From NCBI GenBank assembly GCA_947500775.1, contig CANMTD010000007.1, positions 1 through 64,000 of the forward strand: a DNA stretch of 64,000 nucleotides, written 5' to 3'. A model generated the notes under the pieces. The model was not told the DNA's origin. It made no database searches and saw nothing but the letters and a program-made list of their open reading frames with translations. Every line of letters starts with the position of its first letter. Positions within the stretch are counted from its first letter, which is position 1. Of this stretch, positions 1 through 6,709 are shown in pieces. The DNA is from an uncultured Paracoccaceae bacterium. GTDB lineage: Bacteria > Pseudomonadota > Alphaproteobacteria > Rhodobacterales > Rhodobacteraceae. The position numbers and the translations under genes were made by a program.

Positions 1-27
1 TAGGTTCAAATCCTACTCCCGCAACCA
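1..27 (+). tRNA. 3' end of a tRNA (T arm, acceptor strand, CCA)
   Basis: The first 27 bases match the end of a tRNA: T-loop TTCAAAT at 5-11, the 3' side of the T stem at 12-16 (CCTAC), a seven-base acceptor strand at 17-23 (TCCCGCA), discriminator A at 24 and encoded CCA at 25-27. The 5' part lies outside the window, so the anticodon is unknown. The 3' half resembles alphaproteobacterial initiator tRNAs but differs in the T stem, so I do not assign an amino acid. Confidence 0.8.
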
Positions 28-65
28 AAATAATAACATTAATATCAATATGTTAAACGCCAGAG

Positions 66-80
66 GGCGGGGCCGCCTTT
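66..80 (+). terminator. weak hairpin after the tRNA
   Basis: GGCG at 66-69 pairs with CGCC at 74-77 around a GGGC loop and is followed by TTT. It sits about 40 bases after the tRNA CCA end and could end its transcript. The stem is only four base pairs and the T run is short. Confidence 0.3.
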
Positions 81-207
81 GTGACCCTACAGCGCGGTGC
101 TGCTTTTGATGGCTTCATCAGCGAAGAGAAGGCGCTTTTACTGTGCTCACAACATTCATACTTCTGGTGGGTGGCAAGCACGTAGCTTCAAGGGTAAGCA
201 TGTCTTC

Positions 208-384
208 ATGAAACAGGTCCCCAAAAAAACTACGGATGATGCGCTTATTCAGGAGTTCCTGGATAAAGGCGGTAAGGTCAGCGTTGGCAAAACCAAACCC
301 CTGCCAAGCGAGTTGGGTCTGAGCAACAATGCCTGGAACAACAAACTGACCAAAGAAGAAAAGGCCGCCCGCGATAAGAAGTGA
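208..384 (+). CDS. small hypothetical protein, 58 aa
   Basis: A short charged, lysine-rich protein starting MKQVPKK and ending in KAARDKK. The middle reads like the small 'EFLDKGGKV' proteins seen in marine phages and genomic islands, but I cannot name a family. An in-frame ATG at 97 would give 95 residues. The ATG at 208 is preferred because the upstream residues look unlike the rest, although neither start has a strong ribosome binding site. Its position just behind a tRNA 3' end, and its lower GC than neighbouring genes, suggest an integrated-element remnant. That is inference. Confidence 0.45.
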   Translation: MKQVPKKTTDDALIQEFLDKGGKVSVGKTKPLPSELGLSNNAWNNKLTKEEKAARDKK

Positions 385-470
385 TCTTGCAAGGTGAGTT
401 CTGGCCTGCCTGTGTGCGCGCCAGACAGTTTCCTGACAGCAGGATGTCGCAGGTTGATTGAAAGCCGGGA

Positions 471-486
471 GTCTTCAGATGAAGAC
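471..486. promoter_or_regulatory. 16-bp inverted repeat
   Basis: GTCTTC at 471-476 and GAAGAC at 481-486 form a perfect inverted repeat around AGAT. It lies in the non-coding stretch 385-629 ahead of the sulfur genes. It could be an operator or an RNA hairpin; nothing else supports a role. Confidence 0.3.
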
Positions 487-559
487 CCTCATTTCCTTCG
501 ATCCGAACCTTATGGACAGTTTTCAGCGACAAGAATTTAACCGCTGATACATTCGTTTT

Positions 560-574
560 GGTGACAAAGTCACC
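560..574. promoter_or_regulatory. perfect palindrome GGTGAC-N3-GTCACC, candidate operator
   Basis: GGTGAC at 560-565 and GTCACC at 569-574 are exact complements around AAA. The site is 55 bases upstream of the GTG at 630 that opens the DUF2892 remnant and the following sulfur-oxidation genes, where a repressor of that operon would bind. No adjacent ArsR/BigR-type repressor gene is in the window, so the cognate protein is unknown. Confidence 0.4.
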
Positions 575-629
575 GACAGGGCGGCCTCAAACCTCCAAGT
601 TGATCGCAGGTTTTTGGAGGAGCCTTACC

Positions 630-758
630 GTGACAGCAAATGTTGGGACGCATGATCGTCTGTTTCGTACCGCTTTTGGTATGATTCCGGCTGGTGCGGC
701 CTTTGCCTTCTGCCCTTTATCTTGGCGTTTTGGCATGCGGACCTGCGATGCCACATAG
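630..758 (+). CDS. DUF2892-like membrane protein, internally shortened (42 aa)
   Basis: The protein begins MTANVGTHDRLFRTAFG, which fits the N-terminal signature of DUF2892 proteins (the YgaP C-terminal membrane domain family). It ends FCPLSWRFGMRTC, which fits their C-terminal signature. Family members are usually about 60-70 residues with a hydrophobic hairpin between these parts. Here most of the hairpin is absent, leaving only a short GMIPAGAAFA stretch. The GTG start has a strong GGAGG at 616-620, nine bases upstream, and the frame is intact. DUF2892 genes often sit with rhodanese and sulfide genes, as here. It may be a non-functional deletion form or a working small protein. Confidence 0.6.
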   Translation: MTANVGTHDRLFRTAFGMIPAGAAFAFCPLSWRFGMRTCDAT

Positions 759-804
759 CACGGCGGGACTCTATACCCTGACATTCCATCCGGGGCGGGC
801 CCTG

Positions 805-822
805 ACCCGCGACGGGGCGGGT
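805..822. other. inverted repeat in the leader of the dioxygenase gene
   Basis: ACCCGC at 805-810 pairs with GCGGGT at 817-822. It lies in the 182-base gap between the DUF2892 remnant and the metallo-beta-lactamase gene. It may fold in the mRNA leader; no T run follows. Confidence 0.25.
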
Positions 823-940
823 GGGTATTCAGCTTTCGGATACCTGCCTGCCGAGAGGCATCTTTGAACAGAAGACCCAAATGAGGCTGCGGCCGCCCAC
901 GCCAAAGCACAACCATGATGTACCGAAATAGGAAAACTAC

Positions 941-1822
941 ATGACTTATCCTGTCGATATGACCATCACGCCCGAGGTTTCCGCCCATTTTGACGAGGCG
1001 ACCAACACGATCAGCTATATTGTCAAGGATCCCACCAGCAACCATTGCGCCATTGTCGACAGCGTCATGGACATCGACTATGCGGCAGGAAGGATCACTC
1101 AGGATCACGCTGATGCGCTGATTGCCGAAGTTCGGGCCAGGGGCCTGACGCTTGACTGGATCATTGAAACCCATGTCCACGCCGATCATCTGAGCGCCGC
1201 GCCCTATATCCAGCAGGAACTGGGGGGAAAGATCGGTGTCGGTGAGAAGATTCTGGTCGTTCAGGACACTTTTGGCAAAGTCTTTAACGAAGGCACCGAG
1301 TTCCAGCGCGACGGTTCGCAGTTTGATGCGCTGTTCAAGGATGGCGATACCTACAGCATCGGGAACATGCAGGCCTTCGCGATGTATACGCCGGGCCATA
1401 CACCCGCCTGCATGGTCCATGTGATGGGCGATGCGGCCTTTGTGGGTGACACGCTGTTCATGCCGGATGGCGGGTCGGCGCGCGCCGATTTCCCCGGTGG
1501 GGACGCGGGTGTGTTGTATGACAGCATCCAGAAAGTTCTGGCCCTGCCAGACGAGATGCGCCTGTTCATGTGCCATGATTACGGCCCCAATGGCCGCGAC
1601 ATTCAGTGGGAAACCACCGTCGGCGATGAAAAGAAACACAACATCCACGTCGGGGGTGGCAAGACCAAGGAAGAGTTCATCCAGTTCCGCACCGAACGCG
1701 ATGCGCAACTGGACATGCCCAAACTGATCATCCCGTCGTTGCAGGTCAATATGCGGGCGGGTGAGATTCCGACCGATAAGGATGGTAATCCGATGCTCAA
1801 AGTTCCGGTCAACACGCTGTAA
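941..1822 (+). CDS. blh: persulfide dioxygenase-like metallo-beta-lactamase (Blh/ETHE1 type)
   Basis: A 293-residue metallo-beta-lactamase-fold protein of the group containing bacterial Blh and persulfide dioxygenases, which oxidise glutathione persulfide to sulfite in the cytoplasm. The metal motif HVHADH is at residues 78-83. Further ligand motifs are TPGHTPA near 150 and VGDTLF near 170, with the late histidine in MCHDYG. There is no signal peptide. The gene lies 14 bases upstream of the SQR fusion, so the two are probably cotranscribed and act in sequence: SQR makes persulfide and this enzyme oxidises it. The C-terminal 60 residues resemble those of Blh proteins. The enzyme class is fairly sure; the exact substrate is inferred. 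Confidence 0.85.
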   Translation: MTYPVDMTITPEVSAHFDEATNTISYIVKDPTSNHCAIVDSVMDIDYAAGRITQDHADALIAEVRARGLTLDWIIETHVHADHLSAAPYIQQELGGKIGVGEKILVVQDTFGKVFNEGTEFQRDGSQFDALFKDGDTYSIGNMQAFAMYTPGHTPACMVHVMGDAAFVGDTLFMPDGGSARADFPGGDAGVLYDSIQKVLALPDEMRLFMCHDYGPNGRDIQWETTVGDEKKHNIHVGGGKTKEEFIQFRTERDAQLDMPKLIIPSLQVNMRAGEIPTDKDGNPMLKVPVNTL

Positions 1823-1836
1823 AGAAGAGAATATTC

Positions 1837-3513
1837 ATGGAAATCAAAACCCTTACCGCCGGTCTGTCCGTCAGCCCGCAGATCACTCAGGCGGATCTTC
1901 AGACCATCAAAGACAATGGCTTTCGGTCTGTTATCTGCAACCGACCGGACGGTGAGGGCGCGGATCAACCAACCTTTGAAGAGCTTGCAGAAGCGGCCAG
2001 AAGTCTTGGGCTGGAGACCGCCTATATCCCCATCGTTGCGGGCAAGGTGGCCGACGAGGATGCAGCCACCTTTGGCGATGCGCTGCGCGATTTGCCGGGG
2101 CCGGTGCTGGCGTACTGCCGCACCGGGACACGGTCGGCGACATTGTGGTCGCTGGCGCAGGCCGAAACGCTTAGCGTGGCCGATATCCTGACCACGACCA
2201 AGGCGGCCGGATATGACATGGGCGGGGTGGTCCGCCGCATCACGAATGGCGGCAAGACACCGACGGACCGCGCCGACGCAAGTTACGACACGGTTATAGT
2301 GGGCGCCGGGGCCGCGGGTATTGCGGTTGCGGCCAGCCTTCGGTCGCGCAGCCCGGATATGGAAATCGCGATCATCGATCCGGCGGATATCCATTATTAC
2401 CAACCGGGCTGGACCATGGTGGGCGGCGGTATCTTCGACGCGCAGGACACCGCCCGCACGATGGGATCGCTGATCCCGAAAGGGGTTCACTGGCTTAAAT
2501 CGGCGGTTGCTGCTTTTGAGCCGAAAGAGGATGTCGTCATCCTGGATGGGTGCCGCGTGGTAAAATACAAGCGTCTGATCGTCTGTCCGGGGATCAAGCT
2601 TGACTGGCACAAAGTCGAAGGTCTGGTCGAAACGCTGGGCAAAAACGGTGTGACGTCGAACTATCGCTATGATCTGGCGCCCTACACCTGGGAACTGGTG
2701 CAGAACATGAAACGTGGCCGGGCGATCTTTACCCAGCCGCCCATGCCGATCAAATGCGCCGGTGCGCCGCAAAAGGCGATGTATCTGTCCGGCGACGCCT
2801 GGTTCCGGCGCGGGGTGCTGAACGACATCGATATTCAGTTCAACAACGCCGGTGGCGTCTTGTTCGGCGTCAAGGATTATGTTCCTGCGCTTGAGGAATA
2901 CGTCAAGAAATACGGGGCTTCGCTGAATTTCTTTCACAACCTTGTGGCGGTTGACGGCGAAGCCAAGAAGGCGTGGTTCGATGTGGCCAAGCCGGATACG
3001 CCGGTGGAGCGCGTCGAGATGGAGTTTGACATGATGCATGTCTGCCCACCGCAAACGGCGCCTGATTTTATCCGTGTGTCGCCTTTGGCGGATGCGGCAG
3101 GGTGGGTCGATGTGGATCAGGCCACGCTGCGGCACAAGACCTTTGAAAACATCTGGTCGCTGGGCGATGTGATGAACGCCCCGAATGCCAAAACGGCCGC
3201 CGCCGCCCGGATACAGGCCCCGATCGTGGCCGAAAACATCATGGCGGATATCGGCGGGCGGGCGCCCGTGGCCCAGTACAATGGCTATGGGTCATGCCCG
3301 TTGACGGTGGAACGCGGCAAGATCGTCCTGGCCGAGTTCGGCTATGGCGGCACCATATTGCCCAGCTTTCCGAAGGCGCTCATCGAAGGGACCAAACCAT
3401 CGCGTCTGGCATGGATCCTCAAGGAATGGATGCTGCCCCCGATCTATTGGAAGGGGATGCTGAAAGGCCGTGAATGGATGGCAAAGCCGGAAAAGGTTGT
3501 CGTCAAATCGTGA
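1837..3513 (+). CDS. fused phosphatase-like sulfurtransferase / sulfide:quinone oxidoreductase
   Basis: A 558-residue fusion. Residues 1-110 form a tyrosine-phosphatase-like DUF442 domain with active loop CRTGTRS at 94-100, as in the rhodanese-like part of Blh proteins. Residues 150-558 are an FAD-dependent sulfide:quinone oxidoreductase with the dinucleotide motif GAGAAG at 156-161, KCAGAPQK with Cys307, and SCPL near the C terminus. It would oxidise sulfide, reduce quinone at the membrane and pass the sulfane sulfur to thiols. In the human enzyme the second redox cysteine lies in a GDCTN motif. Here the matching segment is GDVMN with Val445, while Cys250 and Cys403 are other candidates. It is followed by a good terminator. 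Identity is strong; cysteine roles are inference. Confidence 0.9.
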   Translation: MEIKTLTAGLSVSPQITQADLQTIKDNGFRSVICNRPDGEGADQPTFEELAEAARSLGLETAYIPIVAGKVADEDAATFGDALRDLPGPVLAYCRTGTRSATLWSLAQAETLSVADILTTTKAAGYDMGGVVRRITNGGKTPTDRADASYDTVIVGAGAAGIAVAASLRSRSPDMEIAIIDPADIHYYQPGWTMVGGGIFDAQDTARTMGSLIPKGVHWLKSAVAAFEPKEDVVILDGCRVVKYKRLIVCPGIKLDWHKVEGLVETLGKNGVTSNYRYDLAPYTWELVQNMKRGRAIFTQPPMPIKCAGAPQKAMYLSGDAWFRRGVLNDIDIQFNNAGGVLFGVKDYVPALEEYVKKYGASLNFFHNLVAVDGEAKKAWFDVAKPDTPVERVEMEFDMMHVCPPQTAPDFIRVSPLADAAGWVDVDQATLRHKTFENIWSLGDVMNAPNAKTAAAARIQAPIVAENIMADIGGRAPVAQYNGYGSCPLTVERGKIVLAEFGYGGTILPSFPKALIEGTKPSRLAWILKEWMLPPIYWKGMLKGREWMAKPEKVVVKS

Positions 3514-3567
3514 CGAAGGCCCCGTCATTTACCGCTGCTTTGACAGGCGGCCCAAACTGACCAGCGG

Positions 3568-3602
3568 CCTGCCCATCCTGACGATGGGCAGGTCGTATTT
3601 TC
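3568..3602 (+). terminator. rho-independent terminator of the SQR operon
   Basis: CCTGCCCATC at 3568-3577 pairs perfectly over ten bases with GATGGGCAGG at 3583-3592 around a CTGAC loop, followed by a T-rich tail ending TATTTT. It is 55 bases after the SQR stop codon and lies between convergent genes. Confidence 0.8.
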
Positions 3603-3649
3603 ATGCGGTGCTGCCCCTTGGCACCATCCGGCAATGGGACGTCAGGGGG

Positions 3650-4321
3650 TCAGTGGCCGAAGGAGGCAAAATATATTCCGAAACAGCCAACGGCGATAAG
3701 GCTGAGCGCCCAGACAATATCAAGATTGAACCAGGTCCGGGACAGAAACCTGAGGCCCAGCCAGAAATAGATGACCGTCGCAATCGCGCCACCTGCAAAG
3801 GTCATCGACAGCGTGTGAACCATCGCGACCGCGAAGGCAGAGCCGATATTCCCTGTCATCAATGCCTGGGCCGCACTGTGGCTGGTGTCGCCGGCAGAAA
3901 TTTCGCAGATGCCCAGAAAGATCGGCACCAGCATCAAACCCGCACCGTGCGCCATGGCTGCCAGAAACGACCACAGCGCCAACCGTGCCGGGTGAACGCG
4001 GGCCAGGTATTTCGGGTGCCTGCGATTGATCAGAAGATAAAGACCCATGCCGATGACCAAAAGCCCGGCCGCAATGCGGATTTCGACCTCCCATTCGACA
4101 AGAAACAGCATCAGGGAAAACGGCAGCAGGATTGCGATCATGGCCAGGAAATGGCCAAAAGCCAACATCGCAAGCGCCCCCGCCAGGGCGCGGTGTTTTC
4201 GTTCCATCAGGGCCGCTGAAACAGCCAAAGGCCATCCCATGCCTGGGTTGATGCCGTGGTACAGGCCCGAAAAAATGACGGCCCACCAAAGGGCCGTCAA
4301 TGACGTGACATCAGCCATCAT
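3650..4321 (-). CDS. polytopic membrane protein coupled to the MtoX-type gene
   Basis: A 223-residue protein with about six hydrophobic segments and no recognised enzyme motif. The first segment is followed by YHGINPGMGWP, a histidine/proline/glycine motif likely at the membrane edge. Other possible metal or proton sites are GHFLAM near 57 and MAHGAG near 123. Its ATG follows the stop codon of the SBP56/MtoX-type gene with no spacer, so translation is probably coupled. That suggests a role in moving or handling a substrate or product of that enzyme, or its metal. I do not recognise the family with certainty and assign no function. Confidence 0.75.
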   Translation of the reverse strand: MMADVTSLTALWWAVIFSGLYHGINPGMGWPLAVSAALMERKHRALAGALAMLAFGHFLAMIAILLPFSLMLFLVEWEVEIRIAAGLLVIGMGLYLLINRRHPKYLARVHPARLALWSFLAAMAHGAGLMLVPIFLGICEISAGDTSHSAAQALMTGNIGSAFAVAMVHTLSMTFAGGAIATVIYFWLGLRFLSRTWFNLDIVWALSLIAVGCFGIYFASFGH

Positions 4322-5722
4322 CTAGACAGATGGGTAGCAGAAGCTGTCTGTGGAACAATCGCCGCCTTCCAATCGGATCTGATGCGATCGCAGGCCTGTG
4401 GGGAAGTCGACGTAAAAGTCTTTGTCCAGCGCAAAACTGCCGTCTTCGCCAACGGTCGCCATGACCATCTGACCGCCTTCGTCATTCGGGTAAAACTGAT
4501 CATCCCATGTCGAATACAGTGAATTGGTCCAATAGACGCGTTTGCCATCGCGGCTGATTTCGACCATCTGCGGCCCGAAGGCAAAGTCCTTGCCGTTGGG
4601 GTGCTTGTGGTGCGCCACGATCCCCCCCAGTTCGACCTTTCCGGCAAGCACCGGGTTCATCGGGTCGGAAACATCGTATTGATGCATCTCACCAAGGCCC
4701 CAGCAGGCGACGTAAAGATATTTGTCGTCAAGGCTAAGGTCGATGTCCGTGACCAGCGGCGGGACCGCGCCAAACCCTTTCAGCAGGTCGGGCAGATCGT
4801 CGGGGTCGGCAGGCACGGGGTCAATCGTGATCGTCTTTTTCGACTGCCAGACACCATCGTCATCACGCCACCACGTAAAGACCGCGCCCTGCAGATTGGT
4901 GGTATCGACCACAACCCCGCAAAACCCATAGGATTTTGTCGGGTCATGCGCGGGCCGGATTTCAAGCGCCATCTGATAGTTTTCGCCAAAGTCCATCGTC
5001 TGGATGTTCTTGCGCGCGCGCAGGTCCCAGAAGTGGATGGAATGGCCGTATTTGTTGGACAGCAAATCCTCGGGCACCAGCCCGTTTTCGTATTGCGGCG
5101 GCAGGCCCCATTCGGAACTGACCATGTAATCCTGCGGCAGGTTCCACCAGAAATCATAGTGTTTGTCCTGCTTGCCGCGATCCATCTCGTACCGACCGAT
5201 GATCTCGAAGGTTTCGCAATCCATGATGAAGATGCCCGGAGGACCGTCTGTCCCGTCTTCGCCGCCGCCGCCAAGGCATGACACATAGATGCCTTCGGGG
5301 CCGCAATGGATTGTATGGGGCCGCGAATAGCCGGTCTTGGCGAACAGCTCTTCAGGTTCGACCGTCTTGTGAATATAGGCTTTCAGCGGGTCTTTCACGT
5401 CGATGATGTAAATGCGGGACGACCGAATGCCCGGCACGATCAGATAGCGGCGTTCCAGAAACGCATGGCCCGACAGGGGCGACAGGGACGACGAACAGGC
5501 GTTCCAGCCAAAGTGGTGGAATTCGTCGCCTTTGTTGGGGACGATCACCTGATGGACGATCTGCCCATAGGTGTCGGAATCGGGTTTCAGATCGACAACC
5601 GCAATGCCGTCGGATTGCGATCCATCCGAGCTGAGCATAACGGTAAAAGCGTAATTTTCGACCGGCGCTTGCATGGCAAGCTTGGGCGAGGCGTGAAATG
5701 TTGGATCAGGCCTAAGGTTCAT
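4322..5722 (-). CDS. mtoX: SBP56 family protein, methanethiol oxidase-type
   Basis: A 466-residue member of the selenium-binding protein 56 family, whose bacterial members include MtoX, a copper-dependent enzyme turning methanethiol into formaldehyde, hydrogen peroxide and sulfide. Family landmarks visible are FHHFGWNACSS, SRPHTIHC, SCLGGGG, SSEWG, KYGHSIHFWDL and the C-terminal HQIRLEGGDCSTD. The histidines in these motifs are the expected metal ligands. The protein begins MNLRPDPTF without a signal peptide, whereas the Hyphomicrobium MtoX is periplasmic, so a cytoplasmic site is likely here. A GGGAGG stands eight bases upstream of the ATG. It follows an IclR gene by 84 bases on the same strand. 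Family is certain; methanethiol as substrate is probable. Confidence 0.82.
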   Translation of the reverse strand: MNLRPDPTFHASPKLAMQAPVENYAFTVMLSSDGSQSDGIAVVDLKPDSDTYGQIVHQVIVPNKGDEFHHFGWNACSSSLSPLSGHAFLERRYLIVPGIRSSRIYIIDVKDPLKAYIHKTVEPEELFAKTGYSRPHTIHCGPEGIYVSCLGGGGEDGTDGPPGIFIMDCETFEIIGRYEMDRGKQDKHYDFWWNLPQDYMVSSEWGLPPQYENGLVPEDLLSNKYGHSIHFWDLRARKNIQTMDFGENYQMALEIRPAHDPTKSYGFCGVVVDTTNLQGAVFTWWRDDDGVWQSKKTITIDPVPADPDDLPDLLKGFGAVPPLVTDIDLSLDDKYLYVACWGLGEMHQYDVSDPMNPVLAGKVELGGIVAHHKHPNGKDFAFGPQMVEISRDGKRVYWTNSLYSTWDDQFYPNDEGGQMVMATVGEDGSFALDKDFYVDFPTGLRSHQIRLEGGDCSTDSFCYPSV

Positions 5723-5806
5723 ATCTATCCTCCCAGATTGAATTATTGCCCCAGTTTCGGGGTCGTCTTTTTGGGCCCCAAGGGGCCGGGAATCAGAAGG
5801 TGCTCC

Positions 5807-6565
5807 TCACACCTCCGCAACATTGCAAAGCTGAATGGCTCCGCTGATTTTTCCAGCGAGATCAATCAGTTTCTCGCCAATTTCGTTTCGATACTCTTTG
5901 CCAAATCGGCGGATAGGGCCAACCGCGCCGACGCTGAAGGTGGCGCCAATGTTGCCGATGGTAATGGGCGCGGCGACGCTGGCGATGCCAAGGTCGATTT
6001 CCTGATCACAATCGGCAAAACCACGTGCGACGATCTGGGCGAATTCTGCACGCAGCTCGCTTTCGGTGGTTTTGGTGTGTTCGGTGTATTGCTTCATACT
6101 GCACGACACGATGCTGTCCTGAAATTCCGGTTCCGCAAAGGCGGCAATCGCCTTGGAACACGAACAGGCATGCATGGGGCGCACCCCAAGCCCGGGATGA
6201 ATAAACGCCCGGGCCGGATCGTTGGGTGTGGCAACGTGGATGATTTCGACCTTGCTGTCGCGAAAGCGGGACAGGAAAACCGTTTCGTTGAACTGCGCCG
6301 TCGCCGCCTTCAGCAGCGGGGCCGCGCATTTGCGCACATCCACGTCGGATTTCCCCAACAGCGCGATGCGGATCATGCGTTCGCCGACCACGTATTTGCC
6401 GGCTTCGCCGGGTTGATCCAGCAGGCGCTGTTCCAGCAATGACTGGATCAACCGATAGCAGGTCGGTTTGGGAAGGTTGGTCGCTTTTTGCACCTCGGCC
6501 ACGGACACGGGGCGCCCGGCGACCGCTACAATTTCCAAAAGTGACATCAACCGATCAAGATGCAT
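5807..6565 (-). CDS. IclR-family transcriptional regulator
   Basis: A 252-residue regulator. The N-terminal 60 residues form a winged helix (PVSVAEVQKATNLPKPTCYRLIQSL) of IclR type. The rest is the IclR effector domain, with the typical PMHACSCSKAIAAF segment and cysteines near residues 134 and 136 and again in CDQEIDLGIASVAAP. It precedes the MtoX-type gene on the same strand and probably controls it and itself. A 15-bp palindrome just upstream of the start fits an IclR operator. The effector is unknown; a C1-sulfur compound would suit the context. Confidence 0.9.
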   Translation of the reverse strand: MHLDRLMSLLEIVAVAGRPVSVAEVQKATNLPKPTCYRLIQSLLEQRLLDQPGEAGKYVVGERMIRIALLGKSDVDVRKCAAPLLKAATAQFNETVFLSRFRDSKVEIIHVATPNDPARAFIHPGLGVRPMHACSCSKAIAAFAEPEFQDSIVSCSMKQYTEHTKTTESELRAEFAQIVARGFADCDQEIDLGIASVAAPITIGNIGATFSVGAVGPIRRFGKEYRNEIGEKLIDLAGKISGAIQLCNVAEV

Positions 6566-6578
6566 GGCGAATAAATTC

Positions 6579-6593
6579 TCTCATATAGTGAGA
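6579..6593. promoter_or_regulatory. 15-bp palindrome, candidate IclR operator
   Basis: TCTCA-TATAG-TGAGA is a perfect five-base inverted repeat with a five-base centre, 13 bases upstream of the IclR start codon. IclR proteins often bind 15-bp palindromes in their own promoters, so autoregulation of the iclR-mtoX unit is likely. Confidence 0.55.
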
Positions 6594-6709
6594 CTATGTC
6601 TTGAATAATGATAATATCGGAAAAGCAAAGCAAGCCAAATTTTGTTGGCGTTCCGAAAATGCGGGCAGGTGCGCCTGCAACCTGTTGCTTGGCCATAACG
6701 GCGGCGCGG

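Noticed and set aside
1603-3135. Minus-strand 510-codon open frame opposite the SQR fusion
   Set aside because: Composition and lack of motifs mark it as a shadow of the SQR gene.
5774-5787. GGCCCC-AA-GGGGCC palindrome between iclR and mtoX as a terminator
   Set aside because: On the minus strand it is followed by AAAAA, not T. The loop would be too tight, and the spacing suggests iclR and mtoX are cotranscribed.
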